From Dehalococcoidales bacterium (GTDB lineage: Bacteria; Chloroflexota; Dehalococcoidia; Dehalococcoidales; UBA2162), in contig CP070645.1 in assembly GCA_020354275.1 (NCBI GenBank), forward strand, positions 756,030-763,256: a stretch of 7,227 bases of DNA. Reading direction: 5' to 3'. Each line of letters starts with the position of its first letter. Position 1 is the stretch's first letter. A program made the position numbers and the translations under genes. The notes beneath the pieces were generated by a model, which worked only from the letters and a program-made list of their open reading frames with translations, ran no database searches and was not told the DNA's origin. Shown here piece after piece: positions 1 through 5,750 of this stretch.

Positions 1-1
1 G

Positions 2-685
2 GCCGACTCACCTGAACCGAGCAGTAATCACGATAGAGAACCGATCAAGGGCAGAGGGAAAGGAAAAACCAGAGTTTTTGTCATCGATAGGGACCTGCTT
101 TTTTACCAGGGACTCCATCTGTACATTTCGCAGACCGACGACATCGAAGCCATCGGCCACTCAGCAGACCTCATAGAAGGCACAATACCAACGGCTGATG
201 GACTCCTGCCAGACATAGTGCTGATAGAGGCCGACCTCCCCTCATTCCAGGGGCTTGATTCAGCGTGGCAATTAATCAAGCACTTCCCTAATACGTTAGT
301 AATCATGTTTTCCCCATATAGAAGTGATGACCAGATCTTTGCGGCTCTCAAAACCGGGGTTACCGGGTATCTGGGTAAAGCTATTACCGGAGAAGAATTC
401 ATCAGCGCCATCAGGAGAGTTGCTAAAGGCGAACATATTATCAATGAGCTCATAATCAGGCCGAAGGTCGCCCAGCAGGTACTAGATCACTTTCAGGCCA
501 CGGGGAAAAAGGGGGCAGACCTCATCCTCAACCCGCAGGAAACCGAATTGCTCCGTTTCTTCGTTCTTGATTACCCTATCGAGAGGGTAGCTGAGGTAAC
601 CGGTATGAGCAACGAAGCAATCAGGGATTCATTGGATTCTATTGCTATGAAACTGGTAAACAATTCTTCCCACAACCTGCCCTGA
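2..685 (+). CDS. NarL/LuxR-family response regulator with atypical receiver (5' partial)
   Basis: The frame is open from the left edge to the TGA at 683-685, giving 227 visible residues. I see no convincing start in this frame before the receiver; a GTG at 218 lies inside the domain and cannot be the real start, so the gene begins upstream. Visible residues 1-22 are a polar linker; 23-145 form a receiver domain (VFVIDRD first strand, LPDIVLIEADLP active-site strand, FSPY with the Ser switch, GYLGKA with the conserved Lys126). The segment 176-223 resembles a LuxR-type helix-turn-helix (LNPQETELLRFF through AIRDSLDSIAMKL). The position normally held by the phosphorylated Asp, four residues before the Pro, is Glu76, and the second acidic residue of the first strand is Arg30. 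The normal (K/R)xH-type DNA-contact segment is also degenerate. It is probably a DNA-binding regulator working without classical phosphotransfer. No sensor kinase is in the window. Confidence 0.85.
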   Translation, partial: ADSPEPSSNHDREPIKGRGKGKTRVFVIDRDLLFYQGLHLYISQTDDIEAIGHSADLIEGTIPTADGLLPDIVLIEADLPSFQGLDSAWQLIKHFPNTLVIMFSPYRSDDQIFAALKTGVTGYLGKAITGEEFISAIRRVAKGEHIINELIIRPKVAQQVLDHFQATGKKGADLILNPQETELLRFFVLDYPIERVAEVTGMSNEAIRDSLDSIAMKLVNNSSHNLP

Positions 686-721
686 CACGCCTGGTGAAAA
701 CATGGGACGCATACGGGCGTG
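686..721 (+). repeat. Inverted repeat directly after the regulator stop codon
   Basis: CACGCCTG at 686-693 pairs with CGGGCGTG at 714-721: six perfect pairs, one G-T wobble and one more G-C pair, around a 20-nt loop. It starts on the base after the TGA. No T-run follows, so it is not a standard intrinsic terminator; it may be a 3'-end stabilising hairpin, a protein site or chance. A second stem follows at 732-738/751-756 (GG-A-CGGG with CCCGCC, one bulged A). Confidence 0.4.
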
Positions 722-833
722 AACCTTGGTAGGACGGGCAGTAAATATCTCCCGCCGACTTTGATTTAGCAGGAAATCCATTCCGCTGCCCTGTTACAGA
801 ATCGGGCTAACTGGAGGGTAACAATACAAACAT

Positions 834-854
834 TGGATTGTTTTTAATAATCCA
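834..854. repeat. AT-rich hairpin upstream of the promoter
   Basis: TGGATT at 834-839 is the exact reverse complement of AATCCA at 849-854. A G-T and a T-A pair extend the stem to eight, around a five-base loop. It lies 24 bp upstream of the -35 box of the TPR operon promoter, where an operator could sit. There is no T-tract on the + strand after it, so a terminator is unlikely. Confidence 0.35.
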
Positions 855-877
855 TTAGGTACTTACGGTATAGTTGC

Positions 878-906
878 TTGAATGGTATGGGGCTCTTTAG
901 TATACT
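878..906 (+). promoter_or_regulatory. Sigma70-like promoter for the TPR/FecR-NHL operon
   Basis: TTGAAT (878-883) and TATACT (901-906) are separated by exactly 17 bp. They match the consensus at 4/6 and 5/6 positions. Transcription would start near 913, leaving a leader of about 134 nt before the ATG at 1047. It is the best-spaced promoter pair I found in the 361-bp gap. Confidence 0.55.
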
Positions 907-1026
907 GTAGCCAGAAATGGCCGGACTACTCTGCGCAGCTTAGGCTGGGCAATAGTGTATTAATTCTGGAAATAACCCCCTAACTAGTATCCGCCAGGGA
1001 CAGTTTTAATAGCCGGAGCCAACAGC

Positions 1027-1032
1027 AAGGAG
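1027..1032 (+). promoter_or_regulatory. Ribosome binding site of the TPR gene (long spacing)
   Basis: AAGGAG is a strong Shine-Dalgarno match but lies 14 nt from the ATG at 1047. The intervening CTCT-TCAA-AGAG (1034-1045) can fold as a four-pair tetraloop hairpin, which would shorten the effective distance. No other in-frame start lies between the TAA at 981-983 and 1047, so the ATG is accepted. Confidence 0.5.
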
Positions 1033-1046
1033 ACTCTTCAAAGAGA

Positions 1047-1967
1047 ATGCACCGAACGGGTAACCTTCCCACAATTCTATGTGTCAAGAAGACCGGTATA
1101 ACCCTCCTATATCTAATCCTGATATATATTATCTTGCTGACCCCTCTCTCTGCCTGTAAGAAAGCACCCGTTAATGAGATTCTGCAACGGGAAATAACCC
1201 TGCTTGAGGAGGAAGTGGCACAAAACCCGAATGACCTGAATAAGAAGATAGACCTGGCGCTTCTCTATTCCGATGCCGGTCTTCATAACAAAGCGGAGTC
1301 TGAGCTGAGGGCAGTGCTTGAACTGGAGGATTCCCACCAGGGAGCTCTGCTGGCACTCGGTTATGTGTATATCAACATGGAAAGCTACCAGGCAGCCCTG
1401 GAGCCTTATGGCAAAATAGTGGAACTAAACAAGGACAACCCCATGCGCTATATCAGCCGGCAACTGGAGAGCGTCTATTACTATATGGGAGTAGCCTATT
1501 TCAACTTGGATGATTATGAAAACGCCATCCTGTCTCTTCAGGAAGCCCTTGTCATTGACAGGACGGATGCGGACGCCTGGTACATGCTGGGTAATGCCTG
1601 CCGCCATTCGGAAGATTTTCAGGGAGCTATTGAATCGTTCCAACAAGCAGTACGCTTCGTACCCGACTTTAAAGAAGCATACCAGGGTCTCGCCCTTTGT
1701 TATAAGGAAACCGGTCAGGCAGAACTCGCCTTATACGCTCAGGCTATGGTGGACTACTGTTCGGGTATGACAGATAAGGCTATCAGTCAAATGGAGCAGG
1801 TGGTCTCCGTTAATCAAAATTTTGCCGAAGTCTACCTGGGCCTTGGCCTGGCCTACGAAAAAAAGGGGGAAATAGATAAAGCAATCGATGCCTACGAACA
1901 GGCTTCAATTTTGAACCCGGACCTGTGGCTGGCACAGGCGAAAGCGGAAGCATTAAGATCAAGGTGA
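1047..1967 (+). CDS. TPR-repeat lipoprotein
   Basis: This 306-residue protein is probably exported and lipid-anchored. A hydrophobic segment (residues 18-33) after basic K14-K15 ends in the lipobox L-S-A-C, with Cys37 as the expected lipidated residue and Lys-Lys after it. From about residue 60 to 303 the protein is helical with tetratricopeptide repeats at roughly 63-96, 97-130, 142-175, 176-209, 210-243 and 260-293. They show the usual small/aromatic pattern (for example AWYMLGNACRHSEDFQGAIE and VYLGLGLAYEKKGEIDKAID). TPR superhelices bind peptides or partner proteins; no catalytic motif is present. The downstream membrane gene begins 10 bp after the stop, so the two are very likely co-transcribed and may interact. 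A role as an extracytoplasmic scaffold or assembly factor for the cytochromes is inference. The odd point is the long 17-residue N-terminal extension before the hydrophobic core. Confidence 0.85.
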   Translation: MHRTGNLPTILCVKKTGITLLYLILIYIILLTPLSACKKAPVNEILQREITLLEEEVAQNPNDLNKKIDLALLYSDAGLHNKAESELRAVLELEDSHQGALLALGYVYINMESYQAALEPYGKIVELNKDNPMRYISRQLESVYYYMGVAYFNLDDYENAILSLQEALVIDRTDADAWYMLGNACRHSEDFQGAIESFQQAVRFVPDFKEAYQGLALCYKETGQAELALYAQAMVDYCSGMTDKAISQMEQVVSVNQNFAEVYLGLGLAYEKKGEIDKAIDAYEQASILNPDLWLAQAKAEALRSR

Positions 1968-1973
1968 TGAGGT
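1968..1973 (+). promoter_or_regulatory. Ribosome binding site of the FecR/NHL gene
   Basis: TGAGGT lies immediately after the TPR stop codon and 4 nt before the ATG at 1978. The tight spacing supports translational coupling and fixes this start, which places a membrane anchor at the N-terminus. Confidence 0.55.
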
Positions 1974-1977
1974 AACA

Positions 1978-3819
1978 ATGAGAGAACTGCTGGTGAGAAT
2001 TTTAGACCTTCCTTTATGGATCAAGATAAGTATCGGGCTACTTGTTGTTTTGATCCCCCTGGTCGTCCTCGGGATACTCTACTGGCCCCCGGCAAGGGTG
2101 GTCTGGGTAGAACAACCCGCCATGCTACATGTCCTGAAGGGAGAGGTTGCAGTATATGCTAATCCGGATGGAGAGTTTATCGGGTCTGCTGAGCAGACCT
2201 GGCTGGACGCGGGAAACTACATTAAAGCAGAGGACGATAGCCTGGCTGTACTGCAGTATTGTGATGGAAGCGCCGTCAAGATTGAAGGGCCTGCCGAAGT
2301 GTATCACGGCTGGAGCCGGAGTATGCGGGGAAAAGCCCTGAGTGAGGGAAGGTCCATCAGTATGGAAGTCTTACAGGGGGAGGTGGCTGCTTCTCTAGCA
2401 GAGCCAACCTCTCCAAGGTCTTCTTTCAATTTAAAGACACCCAGTTCGATCGGCGTGGCTACAGGAAACGTATTTAGAGTAAAAGTCGACGAAACCGGTG
2501 AAGCCATCTGGGAGGTAACCCAGGGAAACGTCACCATTGGGTGTATTACCCCGGACAGCGAACTGAAGCCGGCGCTGCTTTTGGAATCCCTGGATGCAGG
2601 TTACGTAGTGGCTGTATCCCCGCTCCCCGACATATGGAAGAACGACCCGTCCGTATCAGATAGACTATTCACCATAGCTGAGAGTGTTGTGAGTAAATCC
2701 GGCGAAAAAGGACGTTACAGCGTTAATGTTAAAGGCGCCTCTCTTATGCTATCAGATGCAGAAGCAGGCCTGGCGGTTTACCGGATAACAGAAATTGAAA
2801 AGACGGTTAATGATTATCCCGGCATTCCCCACCTGCCTCACGGCTATGATGTAATTGAATATGAGATACTGGACGGGGTCACCGGCGTGGTTTTTGCCTA
2901 TAACAACCACGTAATCAAGCCCTTCTTCCCCATCGTGCCTGTACCTGATATCTGGTACGTCGCGGCACCACCACCGGTACGGGAAAACCCACCCGCCTAT
3001 CTGTTTTCCGTCTATGATATTGATAAACCGCTGGGAGTGGCCGTTGACCCGGCAGGACAACGTATCTGCGTGACCCAGACTGGCGGTGATTGTAATACCC
3101 TGGTCTATGACTCCGAAGGAAACCATATGCTGACCCTGGCCCCTCCAAGGACGGCACCTGCGGAACGAGCTCCTTCTTATGTTGTTATTGACCAGATAGG
3201 GGTTGTCTACGTATCTGACAGGATGAGACATACTATTGACATGTATGACGATGAAGGTGCCTATCTGGGGACATTTACCACTGATAATGGTTCAGGTATT
3301 TCGTGGTCACCGCTGGGTCTGGCTTTCGATTCCAGATGGAACCTGTTCGTTACCGACCTGACCGATACAAAGCACCGGATCATGGTATTTAATCCATCAG
3401 GCGAAATGGTGCTAGAATTCGGGCAGAGTGGCCAGGTTGAAGGGTCTTTTTCCTTTCCTAACGATGTTGCCGTTGATAGCCGCGGGCAAATATTCGTAGC
3501 TGATAGCAATAACATGCGTATCCAGGGCTTCAGCAGCCAGGGTGAATTCATCGGCGGCTTCAGCAGCGGCGGTGAAGAACAGGTAGGGTTCCCCCGGGGT
3601 ATTGATATCGAGGGTGACTATCTCTATGTTGTCGACACATTCGACCATAAGGTGAAAGTTTTTAATATTGAGCTGGGAATGGAATCCGTATTCAATTTTG
3701 GACGGCAGGGGTCGGGCAACGGAGAATTTAACTTCCCCAACGGACTATCACTTGACGCTAAAGGCAGAATATACATCGCCGACCGCGAGAACAACTGTGT
3801 CCGGGTATTCGGCTATTAG
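1978..3819 (+). CDS. Membrane-anchored FecR-domain / NHL-repeat propeller protein
   Basis: The product has 613 residues. Residues 1-16 form a very short cytoplasmic tail; 17-36 are one transmembrane helix (ISIGLLVVLIPLVVLGILYW), so most of the protein is outside the membrane. Residues about 48-190 are beta-rich and FecR-like (LHVLKGEVAVY, LDAGNYIKAEDDSLAVLQY, DGSAVKIEGPAEV, then MEVLQGEVAASL and GNVFRVKV...WEVTQGNVTIG). Residues about 230-345 are an unassigned linker domain. Residues 349-613 hold six NHL-type blades (near 349, 398, 445, 493, 538 and 585), each with the pattern GVAVDPAG / IFVADSNNMRIQGF / GEFIGGF, enough for a closed six-blade propeller. NHL propellers generally bind proteins or other ligands. 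Unlike iron-transport FecR, the tail is too short to hold a sigma-factor-binding domain, so classic FecIR signalling is unlikely. It follows the TPR lipoprotein in one operon and precedes the cytochromes, suggesting a surface scaffold or sensing role (inference). Confidence 0.85.
   Translation: MRELLVRILDLPLWIKISIGLLVVLIPLVVLGILYWPPARVVWVEQPAMLHVLKGEVAVYANPDGEFIGSAEQTWLDAGNYIKAEDDSLAVLQYCDGSAVKIEGPAEVYHGWSRSMRGKALSEGRSISMEVLQGEVAASLAEPTSPRSSFNLKTPSSIGVATGNVFRVKVDETGEAIWEVTQGNVTIGCITPDSELKPALLLESLDAGYVVAVSPLPDIWKNDPSVSDRLFTIAESVVSKSGEKGRYSVNVKGASLMLSDAEAGLAVYRITEIEKTVNDYPGIPHLPHGYDVIEYEILDGVTGVVFAYNNHVIKPFFPIVPVPDIWYVAAPPPVRENPPAYLFSVYDIDKPLGVAVDPAGQRICVTQTGGDCNTLVYDSEGNHMLTLAPPRTAPAERAPSYVVIDQIGVVYVSDRMRHTIDMYDDEGAYLGTFTTDNGSGISWSPLGLAFDSRWNLFVTDLTDTKHRIMVFNPSGEMVLEFGQSGQVEGSFSFPNDVAVDSRGQIFVADSNNMRIQGFSSQGEFIGGFSSGGEEQVGFPRGIDIEGDYLYVVDTFDHKVKVFNIELGMESVFNFGRQGSGNGEFNFPNGLSLDAKGRIYIADRENNCVRVFGY
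3526..3576 (+). repeat. 30-bp period direct repeat inside the NHL propeller
   Basis: GGCTTCAGCAGC occurs at 3526-3537 and again at 3556-3567, each followed three bases later by GGTGAA. The period is exactly ten codons, encoding GFSSQGEFIG then GFSSGGEEQV. It is in frame at the junction between two blades and may be a small local duplication. Confidence 0.5.
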
Positions 3820-3856
3820 TGGTCAGGAAGCAGTGCTTAATAAAGATTAATTGAAT

Positions 3857-3880
3857 TATATTTCTGCCATCCAGAATATA
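3857..3880. repeat. Hairpin downstream of the FecR/NHL gene
   Basis: TATATTTCTG (3857-3866) pairs with CAGAATATA (3872-3880), giving nine pairs with one bulged T and a five-base loop. It is 37 bp after the stop codon. There is no T-run after it, so it is at most a weak 3'-end structure, and I see no clear intrinsic terminator between this gene and the cytochrome. Read-through into the cytochrome is possible. Confidence 0.35.
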
Positions 3881-4001
3881 TGGCCACCGAATGCTGTCTT
3901 ACGCGTTACGCCGGTGCCACAGATGAAGGATAGGAGATATTGAAACAACCTCACTTTTCTTTACCTATCACCCCAGTTGAACCAATTTTTCCGGCAACTG
4001 T

Positions 4002-4038
4002 ATTTACTTAATAAAGCATTTACTTTATAATATTTACT
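4002..4038 (+). repeat. Three ATTTACT direct repeats over the cytochrome promoter
   Basis: ATTTACT occurs at 4002-4008, 4018-4024 and 4032-4038, with start-to-start distances of 16 and 14 bp. The first contains the -35 box, the second lies in the spacer just before the -10 box and the third covers the likely start of transcription. They could be operator half-sites, but the region is AT-rich and a chance origin is possible. Confidence 0.4.
4003..4031 (+). promoter_or_regulatory. Sigma70-like promoter of the six-haem cytochrome gene
   Basis: TTTACT (4003-4008, 4/6 match) and a perfect TATAAT (4026-4031) are separated by 17 bp. Transcription would start near 4038, giving a leader of about 43 nt. 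The leader contains a small hairpin, ATCAG (4047-4051) with CTGAT (4059-4063), just upstream of the ribosome binding site. The promoter allows the cytochrome to be expressed independently of the upstream operon. Confidence 0.6.
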
Positions 4039-4069
4039 AGTTTGCCATCAGGCGAATACTGATAGAAAT

Positions 4070-4077
4070 GAGGGGAG
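4070..4077 (+). promoter_or_regulatory. Ribosome binding site of the six-haem cytochrome
   Basis: GAGGGGAG, a strong Shine-Dalgarno sequence, ends three bases before the ATG at 4081, with its GAGG core seven bases away. It supports this start, which also places a normal signal peptide at the N-terminus. Confidence 0.65.
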
Positions 4078-4080
4078 TAA

Positions 4081-5679
4081 ATGGGCAAGAAAAGATTGAC
4101 ATCAATAGCAACAGCCCTGGTACTGATCACATTACTTTCATTATCAATAACACCGGTGGTCATGGCGGCCGATGGGGGAGTAAAACAGGTTACCGTATCT
4201 GTCACTGATGCCGAAATCAACCCGGGCGATACTGATAACATTACGATAACAGTGGTGACGGGTTCATCAATAGATGCCTGGACAGGCACCATAACCGTCA
4301 CCGATCCCGGTACCGGCACCCATATTAAAGCCATATCCGGCACGGGCACGGTTTCGGTCTCAAACATATTTCCGGGGACTTTTTCCAATTCTCCGGATAC
4401 CGATACTGTAGGCACCTACAGTATATCGGTCACCGCCAATATCGCTGGACAGACAGCGGTAAACGGAACCGGCTCCTTCGCCGTGAAGACCTGGTACCTG
4501 ACATTGAGTTCCTACTCAATCGTTAAAAACGGTACCTTGACTATCACCGTAAATACTGCCGATACCGACTGGGGTGGCGATATTACTATTACTGAACCGA
4601 CGGGTGGAGGTAGTCAATCAGCGACCTATGACTTCGGCAGTGGCCTAAGTGGGGATCAGACAACTACCGTCTTCCCCGGCGGCGCGGGCTGGACAGGCGC
4701 CGCGGATACCGCTTCCGCCGGTGTCTACAGTATATCCTTCGATGAGGACGGGACACCGAGTGCGGATGATGAGACCTTCGACGTCCAGGACGCCAATCCC
4801 CATGTCGGCAATTTCGGAGCGACGACATATGCCTGTGCAGGCTGCCACCGCACCCATGTAGAAGTATCGGGGGCAAAGCTGCTGAAGGGATCAACTCAAC
4901 TCGGGCTGTGCAACAGCTGCCACGACGGCACTGGGGCAAATACTAATATTATATCCGGAATCTACCTGGGCAACACCGAAGGCACTCAGAATGCCGGGCT
5001 GAGGGGAGGTGGCTTCACCAATGCCAGCATGGATAGTGATTTGGACGGCACGGTAAGTTCTATGCCCGTCACCTCAAAGCATACTGCCGGGGCAACTAAC
5101 CCGAGAGCCTGGGGTTCGGGTGCACTCGGTAGTAATGATGCCGGCGAAGTAATGTCCAGCCTGGAGTGCGGCAACTGCCATAACCCGCACGGCAACAGCC
5201 AGTACCGTATTCTGCGGCCACAGCCAACCGGCCTCGTTGCCGATGCACCTACAAGTGACGTGACAATCCTAGCTTCGTTAGAAACGACGAAGAACTACAC
5301 CATAAGTTATGATACCAATTACTACCGCGACATGGGGGCATACCCTACCGGCGTCCTGTCTAAGATGACAGAGTGGTGCGGGCAGTGCCACGAGAGATAC
5401 GAAGCTGGTGCTGGTGCTGGAAGCAACCCCCGCGGTGACACCGTATTCCTTTATTCGCACATGACGGAGGGTCTTGGCGGTGAATGCCTTAAGTGCCATG
5501 TAGCCCACGGTACATCGGCTACCATGGGCGGCAACTCCGCTTCGCCAACGATAACATGGCCCGCTAACACACCCCCGACCTGGCAGGGCAGTGAAAGCAA
5601 CTACAGCCGCCTGCTCCATATAAATAACCGGGGTGTCTGTATCCAGTGTCATGATACTGCGGATCTAACCAGTAACTAA
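4081..5679 (+). CDS. Secreted six-haem c-type cytochrome with two Ig-like domains
   Basis: The product has 532 residues. A Sec signal peptide (KKR, hydrophobic core to about residue 27, likely cleavage near A29/A30) exports it. Residues about 34-136 and 137-235 are two Ig-like beta-sandwich repeats rich in Thr, Gly and Asp, each with an FPG motif and a DT...G(T/V)YSIS strand. The haem region 250-532 holds six CXXCH sites: Cys252 (CAGCH), 277 (CNSCH), 363 (CGNCH), 433 (CGQCH), 469 (CLKCH) and 520 (CIQCH). Several are followed by a second His (CHRTH, CHNPHG, CHVAHG), the doubled-CXXCH pattern. Seven His outside the motifs (241, 259, 334, 370, 460, 476, 513) could serve as sixth ligands, so all six haems could be bis-His. 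No enzyme active-site signature is evident; electron transfer at the cell surface is the likely role. The maturation machinery is not in the window. It has its own promoter and terminator and is followed by a related cytochrome. Confidence 0.9.
   Translation: MGKKRLTSIATALVLITLLSLSITPVVMAADGGVKQVTVSVTDAEINPGDTDNITITVVTGSSIDAWTGTITVTDPGTGTHIKAISGTGTVSVSNIFPGTFSNSPDTDTVGTYSISVTANIAGQTAVNGTGSFAVKTWYLTLSSYSIVKNGTLTITVNTADTDWGGDITITEPTGGGSQSATYDFGSGLSGDQTTTVFPGGAGWTGAADTASAGVYSISFDEDGTPSADDETFDVQDANPHVGNFGATTYACAGCHRTHVEVSGAKLLKGSTQLGLCNSCHDGTGANTNIISGIYLGNTEGTQNAGLRGGGFTNASMDSDLDGTVSSMPVTSKHTAGATNPRAWGSGALGSNDAGEVMSSLECGNCHNPHGNSQYRILRPQPTGLVADAPTSDVTILASLETTKNYTISYDTNYYRDMGAYPTGVLSKMTEWCGQCHERYEAGAGAGSNPRGDTVFLYSHMTEGLGGECLKCHVAHGTSATMGGNSASPTITWPANTPPTWQGSESNYSRLLHINNRGVCIQCHDTADLTSN
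4416..4736 (+). repeat. Duplicated Ig-like domain with a shared 12-mer
   Basis: CTACAGTATATC occurs exactly at 4416-4427 and at 4725-4736, encoding the same TYSIS/VYSIS strand position in the two Ig-like domains. Both follow an FPG motif by a similar distance. The rest of the two domains has diverged, so this is an old internal duplication or a recently homogenised segment. Confidence 0.5.
5404..5421 (+). repeat. Short GCTGGT tandem repeat
   Basis: GCTGGT GCTGGT GCTGGA encodes the Ala-Gly run AGAGAG just after the fourth haem site (Cys433). Each unit is six bases, so slippage would add or remove Ala-Gly pairs without breaking the frame, giving a possible length-variable flexible linker between haem sites. 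Confidence 0.5.
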
Positions 5680-5704
5680 CCATAATTAACCGGTGGGTTA
5701 GTTA
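5673..5704. repeat. Inverted repeat spanning the cytochrome stop codon
   Basis: TAACTAACC (5673-5681) and GGTTAGTTA (5696-5704) are perfect nine-base complements with a 14-base loop, and the left arm includes the TAA stop at 5677-5679. A competing inner pairing, TAACC (5687-5691) with GGTTA (5696-5700), uses part of the same right arm. The structure lies directly upstream of the terminator. Confidence 0.6.
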
Positions 5705-5716
5705 TGATAAATAAGC

Positions 5717-5748
5717 AAGGGCAACCCCCTGGGTTGCTCTTTGTTTAT
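5717..5748 (+). terminator. Rho-independent terminator of the six-haem cytochrome
   Basis: GGGCAACCC (5719-5727) pairs with GGGTTGCTC (5731-5739) through nine pairs including one G-T, around a three-base CCT loop. Two A-T pairs extend it, and the T-rich tail TTTGTTTAT (5740-5748) follows. The A-rich 5' flank could give some activity on the other strand too. It is 38 bp after the stop and separates the two cytochrome genes. Confidence 0.8.
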
Positions 5749-5750
5749 GC

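Larger units (their letters stand above)
686..1046. other. Intergenic region with small hairpins, promoter and leader
   Basis: These 361 bases hold no credible gene: the longest start-to-stop readings on the + strand are about a dozen codons and lack a ribosome binding site. Visible structures are an inverted repeat touching the regulator's stop codon (686-721), a second GC-rich one (732-756), an AT-rich hairpin (834-854), a sigma70-like promoter (878-906) and a leader running to the TPR gene. Within the leader, 933-950 can form a short stem-loop (CAGC-TTAG-GCTG core, extended past one G-G mismatch). I recognise no tRNA or known RNA family. Confidence 0.6.

Noticed and set aside
695..733. Short open frame starting at GTG (about 12 codons) after the regulator
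   Set aside because: It has no ribosome binding site, is very short and overlaps the hairpin; nothing supports translation.
686..760. Resemblance to a cyclic-di-GMP (GEMM) riboswitch through GGGACGCA near 703-710
   Set aside because: GEMM elements occur upstream of some cytochrome genes, so it was considered, but the flanking conserved stems and the second receptor helix are not recognisable and it lies over 300 bases from the next gene. An Infernal scan would settle it.
2752..3231. Long open frame on the - strand inside the FecR/NHL gene
   Set aside because: It is antisense to a clearly coding frame with recognisable domains and its own translation shows no recognisable pattern.
3668..3850. 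Small + strand open frame overlapping the end of the FecR/NHL gene
   Set aside because: It overlaps the last NHL blades in another frame, has no recognisable motif, and extends only a little past the real stop.
4020..4415. Open frame on the - strand over the cytochrome promoter and signal peptide region
   Set aside because: Its Val/Pro-rich translation mirrors the Thr/Gly-rich Ig-like coding on the + strand, and it would cover the promoter; an antisense shadow.
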